Assembly (NCBI GenBank): GCA_964342355.1
Contig: CAYFFG010000011.1
Coordinates: 1 to 64,000 of the forward strand
DNA length: 64,000 nt
Reading direction: 5' to 3'
Source of the DNA: Hirschia sp964342355
GTDB lineage: Bacteria; Pseudomonadota; Alphaproteobacteria; Caulobacterales; Hyphomonadaceae
Positions 1-8,885 of the stretch are shown in pieces. The notes beneath the pieces were generated by a model. It saw only the letters and a program-made list of their open reading frames with translations, was not told the origin of the DNA and did not search any database. The position numbers and the translations under genes are program-made. Position 1 is the stretch's first letter. Each line of letters opens with the position of its first letter.

Positions 1-1300
1 CGTCGAGCCATTCCGAAAAACGGTCAACGTGAGGCCGGAGCCATTGGTTAGAACCTGCATTCTGCAAATAACGAAAACTTTCACCGGGTAGGGTGTGGCC
101 TAACAGAACAGCGGAAGCGTCATAAGGCAGACCGGCGCGCGCTGTAGCTTCTTTATAATAAGAACGAATTTTGTGAGGCGAGGGAATGCCTTTGCGCTTA
201 GGCTCGGTGATGTGTCCGGCTTCGGAGGTTGGAGAAGGCCAAAGCCAACCGTTTTGCAAATGAGTTTCGCCCGCCTGAACAAGTTTAGCGCCGCGCTCCA
301 ATTTTCTTTCGTCGTCTTCTTCTGACCCAAGATCAATCAATCGAAGCCCGTCTGAAATCATCTGGCTTGCGTCATCTTCCATACGTGCTTGCAGAATGTC
401 CCTTAGCTTTCGGCTGATTGGGATCGTATGAGCGTCGTCCTTGCCCTTCATATGGTCGAAGGTGATTTCTCTGCCTCTAAGGTTCACGTCAGAGCATCGG
501 ACTTGAAGCAGCGATGCCCGGCGCGCGCCTGTCAGGAAGAAAGTGCGATACATATCCCGATATTGCGGGTTTAGCGTATCGAACGAGTGCCATAACTCTG
601 CATAGTCTACAGGCGGTAGCTTCCTCTTGTTCGAAGCCGGGATATGCAGCGCCTCAACCGGATTTTCTGTTATCGTCCGATCTGCTTTCCGCGCGGCGTT
701 GAACAGTGTTCGGAGCGTTGTGAAAACTGCATTTGCGGTTGGTTCGCCGTAGTCCTTAGCGGCTGGTTCTCCCGTGCGTTCCAGATAGTCCCGTTGACAG
801 TTTGCAACGATCTTGGCGCGCCGCGATATTACTTCATCGGTCGTGATTGAACTTAGCGGGCGGTCGCGCCAATCTGATAAGTAACGGTGAACATGGTGAC
901 GGTAGTTATCGGCTGTTGCAGGCGAGGGGTGCTTATTGGAAATATGAAACTCCAAAGCGTGTTCTAGTGTCCAAGAACCGTACTTTCGTCCAGCATCTTC
1001 CCGGCGTTCATGATCCGGGTCTTGCCCCTGCTTGATTGAATTGATGATCGCCGCCGCAGTGTTCCTTGCTTCGCGTGCTGACATGCCGTCAGGGCCTGCT
1101 TGGCCTATCTTGGTTTCAACGGTTCGGACCCGTTTTCCGCCCCGTCGCAAGTCGCATTTCACGCCGTAAGTCTTCGCCAACTTGCCGCAACGGACGTAAA
1201 ACCCGTTCAATTCGCTGTCAAAATGAACGCCGCTGTCAAATGCTAGGCGAGCAACGGTGCTTTCTATCAATTTGATTTTGTTCGTTTTCACGGTGGGCAT
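1..1300 (-). CDS. P4-type tyrosine recombinase (integrase), partial, C-terminus off the left edge
   Basis: Translating the minus strand from the ATG at 1300 gives 433 open residues with no stop before the window edge. The first ~95 residues resemble the arm-binding domain of P4-like integrases (DUF4102), ending in an EAR...GQDPD stretch. The catalytic domain shows TGARRASLL with the first catalytic Arg near residue 260, HKIR (His376, Arg379), LLGH (His402) and the nucleophile Tyr411 in the FRYLQ context. All key residues are present and there is no frameshift, so the enzyme looks functional. It would catalyse site-specific integration and excision of a genomic island. The gene sits directly inside an attachment junction formed by a tRNA-Val fragment (1496-1540) and reads away from it, so the element lies to the left and outside the window. 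Confidence 0.92.
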   Translation of the reverse strand, partial: MPTVKTNKIKLIESTVARLAFDSGVHFDSELNGFYVRCGKLAKTYGVKCDLRRGGKRVRTVETKIGQAGPDGMSAREARNTAAAIINSIKQGQDPDHERREDAGRKYGSWTLEHALEFHISNKHPSPATADNYRHHVHRYLSDWRDRPLSSITTDEVISRRAKIVANCQRDYLERTGEPAAKDYGEPTANAVFTTLRTLFNAARKADRTITENPVEALHIPASNKRKLPPVDYAELWHSFDTLNPQYRDMYRTFFLTGARRASLLQVRCSDVNLRGREITFDHMKGKDDAHTIPISRKLRDILQARMEDDASQMISDGLRLIDLGSEEDDERKLERGAKLVQAGETHLQNGWLWPSPTSEAGHITEPKRKGIPSPHKIRSYYKEATARAGLPYDASAVLLGHTLPGESFRYLQNAGSNQWLRPHVDRFSEWLD

Positions 1301-1355
1301 CCAAATTTGAGCAATAAAACGAGAGGGTCAAAATTTTCACGGTTTTTTTCACGGT
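1285..1355. repeat. three copies of TTTTCACGGT around the integrase start
   Basis: The decamer TTTTCACGGT occurs at 1285-1294, 1334-1343 and 1346-1355, the last two 12 bp apart. They flank the start of the integrase gene. Repeats here are candidates for integrase arm-type or autoregulatory binding sites, which is inference. A separate 11-bp direct repeat, CGAGAGGGTCA, occurs at 1320-1330 and again inside the tRNA fragment at 1503-1513. Confidence 0.5.
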
Positions 1356-1495
1356 GTTTTTCTATATTCCATGCAAACGAAAGGCCATGACGTTCGATCA
1401 AGAAAATCATGGAAACGTTATAATTTGTTGATATTAAAGAGTTATTGCGCAAATAACGCGACTACCGAAAAACTCGAAAAATGCTGACCCACATA

Positions 1496-1540
1496 TTTAC
1501 ACCGAGAGGGTCAGCGGTTCGAACCCGTTACCGCCCACCA
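1496..1540 (+). other. attachment site: displaced 3' fragment of tRNA-Val(UAC)
   Basis: The sequence reads as the anticodon loop TTTACAC (1496-1502, anticodon UAC), 3' anticodon stem CGAGA (1503-1507), variable loop GGGTC, T arm AGCGG-TTCGAAC-CCGTT (1513-1529), acceptor strand ACCGCCC (1530-1536), discriminator A and CCA (1538-1540). The 5' half of a tRNA is absent: upstream there is no TCTCG strand to pair with the anticodon stem. This is the usual result of integration into a tRNA gene with crossover in the anticodon region. The intact tRNA-Val should lie at the other end of the island, left of the window. Core genes resume at 1550. Confidence 0.85.
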
Positions 1541-1549
1541 TTTTGTTAC

Positions 1550-2020
1550 CTATTTGTCCCATCGCATGCGGTCGTCTGAATCTCTGGATGTGGTATCAAT
1601 CCAGTTCTCCGCACCAGTAGTGTCGATTTCTCTTTTCCAGAAAACCGCATCAGTTTTCAGTCTGTCCATTACATAGTCGGCTGCTTGAAAGGCTTCTCGT
1701 CTATGAAGGCTTGCGACGCACACCAAAACTATTGTCTCACCAGGATACACTGATCCGCAACGGTGCTCAGCGAACAGGCCGGTTACATCGAAGCGTTCAT
1801 CAGCGTCTTTGAGGATTTCTTCGATAGATTTCAATGTGAGTGCTGGGTGCCAGTCCAGATGTAGCGTGGCTACTTCTTGCCCAGTCTTTGAAATCGGTCG
1901 CATGACGCCTTTGAATGTGACGACTGCGCCATGACCGCTTTGCTTAGACAAAAAGCTACGTTCAGATTTGACTGGATTAAACGGCGTTTCTGATAAAACT
2001 GCTGCGATTGTCATTTTCAT
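1550..2020 (-). CDS. moaE: molybdopterin synthase catalytic subunit MoaE
   Basis: 156 residues starting at the ATG at 2020, whose A is shared with the moaD stop (TGATG). MoaE forms the heterotetrameric molybdopterin synthase with MoaD and transfers two sulfurs to cyclic pyranopterin monophosphate to make molybdopterin. Recognised by GAVVTFKGVMR near the N-terminus and by HRCGSVYPGE followed by VASLHRREAFQAADYVMDRLK and the FWKRE motif, which supplies the active-site lysines. Length matches the family (~150). An in-frame upstream ATG at 2050 lies inside moaD and is less likely. The cofactor would serve nitrate reductase or other molybdoenzymes, fitting the nitrate uptake genes further along. 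Confidence 0.93.
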   Translation of the reverse strand: MKMTIAAVLSETPFNPVKSERSFLSKQSGHGAVVTFKGVMRPISKTGQEVATLHLDWHPALTLKSIEEILKDADERFDVTGLFAEHRCGSVYPGETIVLVCVASLHRREAFQAADYVMDRLKTDAVFWKREIDTTGAENWIDTTSRDSDDRMRWDK

Positions 2021-2262
2021 CACCCACCGGAAAATGGGCTCATCACACATAAGATCTGATCTGCCTTGACGATCGCAGTGTCAGGCACAATCTCTTCATC
2101 AAGAGCAAAACGAAGATTAGCTGTTTTGATGGTTTCAGCCCCTGTCTCGGACGCAAGCATGTCAACAATCTGCTGAACGCTCATTCCATCAGCCGCAACG
2201 CTAATCTCTCGTTGCGGACCAAACTGGTCAGAGATTTTGCCATAAAATTCAATTTTGAGCAT
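2020..2262 (-). CDS. moaD: molybdopterin synthase sulfur carrier MoaD
   Basis: 80 residues with a ubiquitin-like beta-grasp pattern, ending in the obligatory Gly-Gly (SPFSGG) that is thiocarboxylated before sulfur transfer. Start chosen at the ATG at 2262 (MLKIEFYGKI). An in-frame extension to 2298 adds twelve poorly conserved residues. It overlaps moaE by one base, so the two subunits are translationally coupled. Divergent from edd with about 225 bp between the starts. Confidence 0.92.
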   Translation of the reverse strand: MLKIEFYGKISDQFGPQREISVAADGMSVQQIVDMLASETGAETIKTANLRFALDEEIVPDTAIVKADQILCVMSPFSGG

Positions 2263-2487
2263 GAAAGTCTCTTTGCTTTTCTGACTGGACATAAACATTG
2301 GATTTAAGAGCTGTCTATCCGGCTAAGGCATCTCATAAGATCGTCAATCGGTTAAAATCTGATCAGGCGGCTCTCTTATACCTGCTATGCGAGTACGTTC
2401 GTTGATTGAAGCGATGAATAGGCGTACTCGGTAAGGTACTGCGTCGTTTCGTTTTACGTGTTCACAAGAACGTCTTAGGAAGTGAAG

Positions 2488-4311
2488 ATGCCTGTTCATT
2501 CCACAATTAAAGCCGTAACAGACCGCATTAAAGAGCGCTCAAGAGCGTCACGTGCAAGCTATCTTGAACTCATTCGCAACAAACGGCCACGTAAAGCCGC
2601 TCGTAGTAATCTTACAGACGGTAATCTTGCGCACGCGGCTGCTGCATGTCCGATACATGATAAAACAGCTATGCTTGGCGCAGATTGGCCGAATATTGGG
2701 ATAGTTACAGCTTACAATGATATGCTGAGCGCTCATCAGCCTTTTGAGTGCTTTCCTGAGATCATAAAGGCGGCTGCAAGAGAAGTCGGTGCAACAGCGC
2801 AAGTGGCAGGTGGTACGCCAGCAATGTGCGATGGCGTCACGCAAGGACAAGATGGCATGGAAATGTCGCTTTTCTCTCGTGATGTCATTGCCATGTCCAC
2901 AGCAATCGCATTGTCTCATGATGTATTTGATGCGGCTTTATATCTTGGCGTGTGCGATAAAATTGTGCCCGGGCTGATGATTGGCGCGCTAAGGTTTGGT
3001 TGGCTTCCAGCATTGTTTGTTCCTGCTGGCCCAATGCCATCTGGGCTACCTAATCCGGAAAAGCAGCGTATCCGACAACAGTTTGCAGCAGGTGAAGTGG
3101 ATAGAGCTGCACTGCTTCAGGCGGAGAGTGAAAGTTACCATGCGCCAGGAACATGCACGTTCTATGGAACAGCGAATACGAACCAGATGCTGATGGAAAT
3201 GATGGGGTTACATCTTCCTGGAGCAGCATTTGTGAATCCTAACACTCCATTGCGAGACGCGCTGACAAGCGCCGCTGCTAAATGTGTAGCGGAGCTGACC
3301 GAGCTCAAGGGCGGATATAGACCAATTGGTGAAATCATTGACGAAAAAGCAATCGTCAATGGAATTGTAGGATTGATGGCGACTGGCGGTTCTACAAACC
3401 ATGTTCTTCATATTCCGGCGATCGCGCGTGCTGCTGGAATTATCGTGAATTATGAAGACTTTGCAGATATCGCAAGCGTCGTACCTTTGATCTGTCGCAT
3501 TTACCCAAATGGCCCTGCTGATGTGAATCACTTTCATGCAGCCGGTGGGATGGGTCTCGTTGTTAAAGAGCTTCTGAAGCACGGGTTGGCGCACGAAGAT
3601 GTTAAAACAGTAGCCGGCGAGGGCGGATTATCCCGCTATGCGCAAGAACCATGGCTCGCAAACGGCAAGACGCTTGATTGGCGTGTAAGTCCTGACGTGT
3701 CAGGCAACACAGACATCATTCGAACAGTGGATAACCCATTCTCTGTTGATGGTGGTCTACGGGTGATTAAAGGCTCCTTGGGCCGCGGCGTTATGAAGGT
3801 ATCCGCCGTTAAACCTGAAAACAGAAAAATCACCGCAGCGGTCCGTGTTTTCGATGACCAGGAACAGGTGCAACGTGCATTTAAAAATGGGGAACTGAAC
3901 ACGGATGTTGTGATTGTGGTCCGTTTCCAGGGGCCACGGGCAAATGGTATGCCAGAATTACATGGCCTGTCTCCGATCCTGGGTGGATTGCAGGACAAAG
4001 GACACAAAGTCGCTTTGGTAACCGATGGGCGTATGTCCGGTGCATCTGGCAAGTTTCCTGCTGTTATCCATCTTTGCCCGGAAGCTTTATCAGGCGGGGC
4101 ATTGTCCAAATTGAAAGATGGCGATGAAGTGACACTTGATGCAGACGCAGGCGAACTGGTTGTCTCACCGGACACTTTCACACAGCGCGATGCGGTGAGC
4201 CGTAATCGTGATCCAGGCTATGGACTGGGGCGTGAACTTTTTGCACCTTTCCGTGCAACTGCAGAAGACGCCGAACATGGTGGCAGTGTTTTCGGTATTT
4301 TTGAGCATTGA
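2488..4311 (+). CDS. edd: phosphogluconate dehydratase (Entner-Doudoroff)
   Basis: 607 residues, close to E. coli Edd (603). Dehydrates 6-phosphogluconate to 2-keto-3-deoxy-6-phosphogluconate using a 4Fe-4S cluster. Family signatures are GGTPAMCDGVTQGQDGMEMSLFSRD, an LGVCDKIVPG segment, and GRMSGASGKFPAVIHL near residue 520. Start chosen at the ATG at 2488, with AGGA seven bases upstream (2477-2480); a GTG two codons earlier is in frame. The usual partners (zwf, pgl, glk, eda) are not adjacent here. Its presence implies hexose breakdown by the Entner-Doudoroff route, common in alphaproteobacteria. Confidence 0.95.
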   Translation: MPVHSTIKAVTDRIKERSRASRASYLELIRNKRPRKAARSNLTDGNLAHAAAACPIHDKTAMLGADWPNIGIVTAYNDMLSAHQPFECFPEIIKAAAREVGATAQVAGGTPAMCDGVTQGQDGMEMSLFSRDVIAMSTAIALSHDVFDAALYLGVCDKIVPGLMIGALRFGWLPALFVPAGPMPSGLPNPEKQRIRQQFAAGEVDRAALLQAESESYHAPGTCTFYGTANTNQMLMEMMGLHLPGAAFVNPNTPLRDALTSAAAKCVAELTELKGGYRPIGEIIDEKAIVNGIVGLMATGGSTNHVLHIPAIARAAGIIVNYEDFADIASVVPLICRIYPNGPADVNHFHAAGGMGLVVKELLKHGLAHEDVKTVAGEGGLSRYAQEPWLANGKTLDWRVSPDVSGNTDIIRTVDNPFSVDGGLRVIKGSLGRGVMKVSAVKPENRKITAAVRVFDDQEQVQRAFKNGELNTDVVIVVRFQGPRANGMPELHGLSPILGGLQDKGHKVALVTDGRMSGASGKFPAVIHLCPEALSGGALSKLKDGDEVTLDADAGELVVSPDTFTQRDAVSRNRDPGYGLGRELFAPFRATAEDAEHGGSVFGIFEH

Positions 4312-4427
4312 GACGCGGGAGCCCAAAGAAGGTGATCTTGCTGTCGTCCTTACCGTGGATAGAAAACGCAGCTCCCAACAAAGCGCATAATAAGCATTAT
4401 GTGTAATATGGAGCAGGTAATATTTTG

Positions 4428-5246
4428 TTAGTGAGAGAATTGTATTTGCATACCGTCAAACGCTGGTGACACGTTCCTGGGCAATTCGGCCTTGAGTTTG
4501 TTATAATCTAAATCGATGTGAAGATTTGTCAGGATAGCTTTTTCGGGCGCTACCCTTTCTATCCAACTAAGCGCCTGATCTAGGTGAGCGTGCGTTGGAT
4601 GTGGTTCGTAGCGAAGGGTATCCAGAATAAGCGTGGTGACGCCCTTAAGCGCTTCAAATGTTTCCTCTGGTAACCGGACGACATCATTACAATATGCGAG
4701 ATCACCAAAACGAAAGCCCAATGAGCGGATAAACCCGTGATCTTGCTCCATTACCATGGCTTCAATTGCGCCACTTGGTCCGTGTATTATTGTGCTTTCA
4801 CCGGGTTCCAGGTCGATGCGAGCATCCAAAATTGCCGGATACCCTCCCTTACCCTCGAAACAATATCCAAACCGCGCGCTCAATGACTTATAAGTGGGCT
4901 TATCTAAGTGCACTTTTACCTGTTTGCGAGCCGCATAAGCAAATGAGCGCAAGTCGTCGATGCCATGCGTTTGGTCGGCGTGGTCATGCGTATAGAGAAC
5001 AGCATCCAGATGTCTGACATTTGCACTTATAAGCTGCTGACGCATATCTGGAGACGTATCTACCAGTACATTGGTTGGAACATCGCTTTGTGATGCCCAC
5101 CGCTGGATAAGCAAGGAGCATCGCGTGCGCCGATTTTCGGGAACAGAAGGGTCACAGACACCCCAGTCGCCGTTGGTGCGGGGAACTCCCCCAGATGACC
5201 CACAACCAAGTATGGTAGCGACGCATTTGCCTCCATCATCGCTCAT
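4428..5246 (-). CDS. MBL-fold metallo-hydrolase, PhnP/phosphoribosyl cyclic phosphodiesterase-like
   Basis: 272 residues. The metal-binding motif THDHADQTHGIDD lies near residue 85, preceded by VDTSPDMRQQL and a glycine-rich TILGCGSSGGVPR start. These are typical of the PhnP-like branch of metallo-beta-lactamase-fold phosphodiesterases. Later metal-ligand regions include MEQDHG and the C-terminal HTHAHLDQAL. The start codon abuts the tatD stop (TAG|ATG). It is the last gene of the operon tmk-holB-tatD-MBL, a conserved order in alphaproteobacteria. The true substrate is not known; a role in nucleic acid or cyclic-phosphate repair is inference. Confidence 0.85.
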   Translation of the reverse strand: MSDDGGKCVATILGCGSSGGVPRTNGDWGVCDPSVPENRRTRCSLLIQRWASQSDVPTNVLVDTSPDMRQQLISANVRHLDAVLYTHDHADQTHGIDDLRSFAYAARKQVKVHLDKPTYKSLSARFGYCFEGKGGYPAILDARIDLEPGESTIIHGPSGAIEAMVMEQDHGFIRSLGFRFGDLAYCNDVVRLPEETFEALKGVTTLILDTLRYEPHPTHAHLDQALSWIERVAPEKAILTNLHIDLDYNKLKAELPRNVSPAFDGMQIQFSH

Positions 5247-6029
5247 CTAGCTTGTCCTTCCGAATAATCTGAGGCAGTTTTCTGTCGTTACAGTGGCCAT
5301 TTCTTCGAGGCTTAGGCCATATAGTTGTGAGGCTATTCGGCAGACTTCAACCAAATATGCCGGCTCATTACGTCGACCACGGTGCGGCGTTGGCGCAAGA
5401 TACGGACAGTCTGTTTCAAGGATAATTTTGTCGAGTGGAACCTGCTGAATAACCTCTCTAACGTCACTTGCCTTTTTAAAGGTCGCGATGCCGGACACTG
5501 AAAAATAAGCTCCCAACTCAATAGCGCGTTCGGCAAGTCTTTGTCCCGAGGTATAGCAATGCATAAGTGGCTGGAAGGCATGCGTGGACATTTCTTCTTC
5601 CAAAATGTCACCCATTAGATCGTCAGCCTCGCGTGTATGGATGACAAGTGGAAGCTGGGTGGATTGGGCAGCCAATATATGTTGCTTAAAAACAGACACT
5701 TGGTCTTCTAGCGGACTATATCCGTAATGCAGATCCAATCCGGTTTCACCTATTCCACAGACTGTCTTATCTTGCGCTAGATCAACAAGCGTGCTTGCCG
5801 ACAGATCAAGGTAGTCCTTGGCATGATGAGGATGCACACCCACCGTGCACCACATGTTGGCGTTTGCATTAGCTATAGCTCGAACTTTATCAAAATTTGC
5901 CAGCTCGTCGCAAATTCCGATCATACGACTTACGCCAGCCTCTCGAGCGCGGAATATGACATCACTTCGATCTTCTTCATAGATCTCTCCATGAAGGTTT
6001 ACATGACTGTCGAAGAGATTGAGCGTCAT
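5247..6029 (-). CDS. TatD family metal-dependent deoxyribonuclease
   Basis: 260 residues, the expected TatD length. TIM-barrel amidohydrolase-like DNase acting in DNA repair and 3'-5' processing. Family patterns are VGVHPHHAKD, GIGETGLDLHY, VIHTREAD, MHCYTSG and LETDCPYLAP. Oddity: the N-terminal metal site reads DSHVNLHG where the classical motif is DxHxH, so the second His is Asn. I recall this variant in other alphaproteobacterial TatD proteins, so it is probably lineage-wide rather than a defect. Overlaps holB by one base. Confidence 0.9.
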   Translation of the reverse strand: MTLNLFDSHVNLHGEIYEEDRSDVIFRAREAGVSRMIGICDELANFDKVRAIANANANMWCTVGVHPHHAKDYLDLSASTLVDLAQDKTVCGIGETGLDLHYGYSPLEDQVSVFKQHILAAQSTQLPLVIHTREADDLMGDILEEEMSTHAFQPLMHCYTSGQRLAERAIELGAYFSVSGIATFKKASDVREVIQQVPLDKIILETDCPYLAPTPHRGRRNEPAYLVEVCRIASQLYGLSLEEMATVTTENCLRLFGRTS

Positions 6030-7009
6030 TAATTAAGGACCCTGAGAGCTGTTTGGACGGTGGAGATTGCTTTTGAAACGGCTTGCGATCTGTCTTGCTT
6101 CAATCGCTTTGTTTCCATCTCAGTCTGCGCAACAGATGCGTACACCTTGGCCCAAAGTCCTGCAACAATGCCATCTTGCGCATTTATCGCGCTTTTTTCC
6201 ACTTTACTGTAAACTGACATAAATGCAGCTTCAAAAGCTTCCTCGGATCTGGAAGCCGATGTAAGTAGATCCGCCAATGCTTTGGTATCGGTCATTTCTT
6301 TGCGTTCAATCAATCTAGCAACAGCTGTGGCGGCGGATAGTGCGTCAGCCGTCATTAGGTCTTTAGCCTTTCCTGGGCGGCCTGGAACAAGTCCCAGTGA
6401 GTTGTCTGCCTCCGCGCGTGAGCAATCTGTGTCCCGCATTAAAATTGCAGCAGCTTCCTCATTTGGAAGTTTAGAGAAACATAGTTTCTGGCACCTTGAA
6501 CGGATCGTTGAGAGCAAACTCGTCTCACCATGAGAGATGACAATCAATATAGCTTTTTCTGGTGGCTCCTCTAACGTTTTCAGTAAAGCATTAGAAGCGT
6601 TTTTATTCATTTCATCAATTGAATCGATGATCGCTACACGCCATCCCCCCATAGCCGGTCGGAGTGCAAAAAAGGCGCTTAATTCTCTAGCAGAAACCAC
6701 CGGGATTTCGCTTTTGCGCTTACCTTTGTCATCTATAGGTCTTTGAATGACCCTCAAGTCTGGATGGGATCCATTCATGAGAAGATGCGCTATGTGGTCT
6801 TGTGGATTGATCTGCATTCTGTCTGCGTTGGCCCCTAAGAGGAGCGCCGCAAAATGCATTGCTGTTTTAAACTTTCCGATACCGCGTGGCCCGGAAAACA
6901 TCCAGCCGTGATGCAACTGCCTACTTTTAAAAGCGCTCAATAATGTGTTCTGAGCTTTCTCGTGGCCGATTAATGCAGAAAACTGAAATGACGCTTCAGA
7001 CGCGATCAT
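6029..7009 (-). CDS. holB: DNA polymerase III delta' subunit
   Basis: 326 residues. AAA+ clamp-loader subunit that helps load the beta clamp. Shows a degenerate Walker A (GPRGIGKFKTA, near residue 41), the VAIIDSIDEMNKNASNALLKTLEEPP segment (sensor and Walker B region) and the SRC motif STIRSRCQKL. The four zinc-binding cysteines of E. coli delta' are absent. Overlaps tmk by four bases (ATGA), as in many proteobacteria where tmk and holB are coupled. Confidence 0.9.
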   Translation of the reverse strand: MIASEASFQFSALIGHEKAQNTLLSAFKSRQLHHGWMFSGPRGIGKFKTAMHFAALLLGANADRMQINPQDHIAHLLMNGSHPDLRVIQRPIDDKGKRKSEIPVVSARELSAFFALRPAMGGWRVAIIDSIDEMNKNASNALLKTLEEPPEKAILIVISHGETSLLSTIRSRCQKLCFSKLPNEEAAAILMRDTDCSRAEADNSLGLVPGRPGKAKDLMTADALSAATAVARLIERKEMTDTKALADLLTSASRSEEAFEAAFMSVYSKVEKSAINAQDGIVAGLWAKVYASVAQTEMETKRLKQDRSQAVSKAISTVQTALRVLN

Positions 7010-7635
7010 AAAAACCTCGCCTTTATTTCTTTGAAGGCGGTGTCCTCAAGCTGTTCGTTATCAACGCTAGCGTCTAAAACCACACATCGTTCTGGAAAAT
7101 CAGCTGCTATCTGCAAAAAAGCCCGTCTGACGCGATCATGGAATTGTTCGGATTTCTTTTCAAAAAAGTCCGTTTCTTCTCCCCGTTGAAGGCGTCTTTG
7201 TAATGCGACTTCATATTCCAAATCGAGGATAAATGTCAGGTCCGGCTGGCTATCACCAACAGCTATCTGATCCAGTACATCGATTGTCTGATTTTCAAGA
7301 CCACTTCCTGCTGCCTGATAAGCTCGCGTAGAGTCTGTAAAGCGATCGCATATGACCCAAGCTCCTTTTTGCAAGGATGGTAAGATCACCGTTTTTAGGT
7401 GATCTGCTCGGGCTGCAAAGAATAACATTGCTTGTGATAAGGATGACCACTCAGTGCCTGCTGGGGGGGTAAGTACAAGTGATCGTATTGCCTCAGCGCC
7501 TGGTGAGCCTCCGGGTTCTCGTGTCAAAACAACATTTTTGCCATAAGTCTGGATTTTGTGAGCCAGTGCTTTTGCCAGCGTTGATTTGCCAACGCCTTCA
7601 CCGCCTTCTAGCGTTATGAACCGACCTTTATTCAA
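7006..7635 (-). CDS. tmk: thymidylate kinase
   Basis: 209 residues. Phosphorylates dTMP to dTDP. P-loop GGEGVGKST at residues 11-19, LTREPGG dTMP-binding motif, the CDRFTDSTRAYQ motif and a lid region RRLQRGEETDFFEKK. Overlaps dacF upstream and holB downstream by four bases each, so the genes are translationally coupled. Confidence 0.95.
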   Translation of the reverse strand: MNKGRFITLEGGEGVGKSTLAKALAHKIQTYGKNVVLTREPGGSPGAEAIRSLVLTPPAGTEWSSLSQAMLFFAARADHLKTVILPSLQKGAWVICDRFTDSTRAYQAAGSGLENQTIDVLDQIAVGDSQPDLTFILDLEYEVALQRRLQRGEETDFFEKKSEQFHDRVRRAFLQIAADFPERCVVLDASVDNEQLEDTAFKEIKARFL

Positions 7636-8780
7636 AGATCTAACCCCCGACCGAGGCCGAGGCCAACCATTGCGCGGGCAAACAATCCCTTTTTATGCAC
7701 AGTGTTGGCGGCAATTAGCGGACTTTCGAGTGTTGAGGTCCCTGGTGCGCTAATAATCAATTTCCCAACGGTGTCTCCTTTTTGAACTGGCGCTTTAAGA
7801 GGCCCATTGAAGACTACTTCCACGCGCATATCTTTTATCGTGTCAGCGTGAAGTGTGATTTGAATGGGTTCAACTGTGCTAAGGCCGACTGTCGAAGTTT
7901 CACCAAGCCAAACTGGAGCTTGTCCAACCACATTGCCAGCATCAGACACCTTAATCGTTTTAAAATCTAAAAATGCTGCACGCATGATTCGTCTAGCTTC
8001 GCTCGCGCGATCAGCGATGCTATCGAGGCCGTTCAGAACGATTATTCTACGTTCGCCATTTCTAACAGCGGACCCTACCAACCCGTATCCTGAAATTTCC
8101 AAGTGACCCGTTTTTAGTCCATCAGCGCCTTCGACTTCGCCCAGAAGAGGGTTTCTATTCGGTTGGCGAATACCATTCCATGTAAATTCAGTTTCGTTGT
8201 AAATGCTGTAGAACTCTGGAAACTCTTGAATGGTTAGAAAAGCGAGTTTAGCAAGATCTGCAGCGCTTATTCGATGTTCATCGTGATAAAGCCCTGTGGC
8301 ATTTTTAAAGCTTGCACTCGACAATCCCAGATCATTAGCTCTGCGGGTCATCTCTTCGGCAAACGCTTCTTCGGAGCCTGAGATTCCTTCTGCTAGAACA
8401 ATGCAAGCGTCATTTCCAGATTGAATTATCACTCCCTTCAATAAGTTTTCGACACTCACATTCGATCCCAATTCGAGAAACATGGTTGAGCCGCCTGAAG
8501 CAGCGCCTCCAGTTCTCCAAGCGTTTTCAGACACTTTAAATTCATCATTGAGCGACAAGCGACCGTCGCGCAAACGTTCGAAAACTACAAAAGTAGTCAT
8601 GATCTTAGTCATTGACGCCGGTATGAAGGCGACGTCACCATCTTTGGAATAGAGTGCTGAGCCTGTTTCAGCATCAAGAATGTAGGCGTAATCAGCTTTT
8701 GTGGTGAGTGGGTCTGCATTGGCAACAGAGTGAAGTGCGCTGAATGCGACCAGAATAGAGACTACAAGTGTTTTGCGCAT
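7632..8780 (-). CDS. dacF: D-alanyl-D-alanine carboxypeptidase (penicillin-binding protein 5/6 type)
   Basis: 382 residues from the ATG at 8780 (MRKTLVVSILVAF); upstream in-frame codons to 8849 lack a plausible signal peptide. A Sec signal peptide of ~22 residues ends at VANA. The serine beta-lactamase-like active site is complete: SMTK (Ser56, Lys59), SGN at 121-123 and KTG at 223-225. A C-terminal PBP5 domain follows and an amphipathic tail (ARAMVGLGLGRG) could anchor it to the inner membrane. It trims the terminal D-Ala from peptidoglycan stem peptides in the periplasm. The dacF name is by position in front of tmk and is less certain than the family. Confidence 0.92.
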   Translation of the reverse strand: MRKTLVVSILVAFSALHSVANADPLTTKADYAYILDAETGSALYSKDGDVAFIPASMTKIMTTFVVFERLRDGRLSLNDEFKVSENAWRTGGAASGGSTMFLELGSNVSVENLLKGVIIQSGNDACIVLAEGISGSEEAFAEEMTRRANDLGLSSASFKNATGLYHDEHRISAADLAKLAFLTIQEFPEFYSIYNETEFTWNGIRQPNRNPLLGEVEGADGLKTGHLEISGYGLVGSAVRNGERRIIVLNGLDSIADRASEARRIMRAAFLDFKTIKVSDAGNVVGQAPVWLGETSTVGLSTVEPIQITLHADTIKDMRVEVVFNGPLKAPVQKGDTVGKLIISAPGTSTLESPLIAANTVHKKGLFARAMVGLGLGRGLDL

Positions 8781-8885
8781 GTCGATACCTTTCCCATAGC
8801 GGGCGAAATCCGGCATGCAAACAAAAAATGTTTCGGCCACCCACGTCAATGCGAATGGCCGAAGTAGTTGTTGGTGAAGATGGTT

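Noticed and set aside
514..1275. Several short plus-strand frames under the integrase
   Set aside because: The continuous minus-strand integrase frame with all catalytic motifs explains this region.
3636..4181. Open frame of 181 codons antisense to edd
   Set aside because: Lies fully inside a strongly conserved gene on the other strand and has a low-complexity Ser/Thr/Pro composition with no recognisable domain.
4386..4402. Hairpin CATAAT-AAGC-ATTATG between edd and the MBL gene
   Set aside because: Short AT-only stem without a T-run; too weak to call a terminator for either convergent gene.
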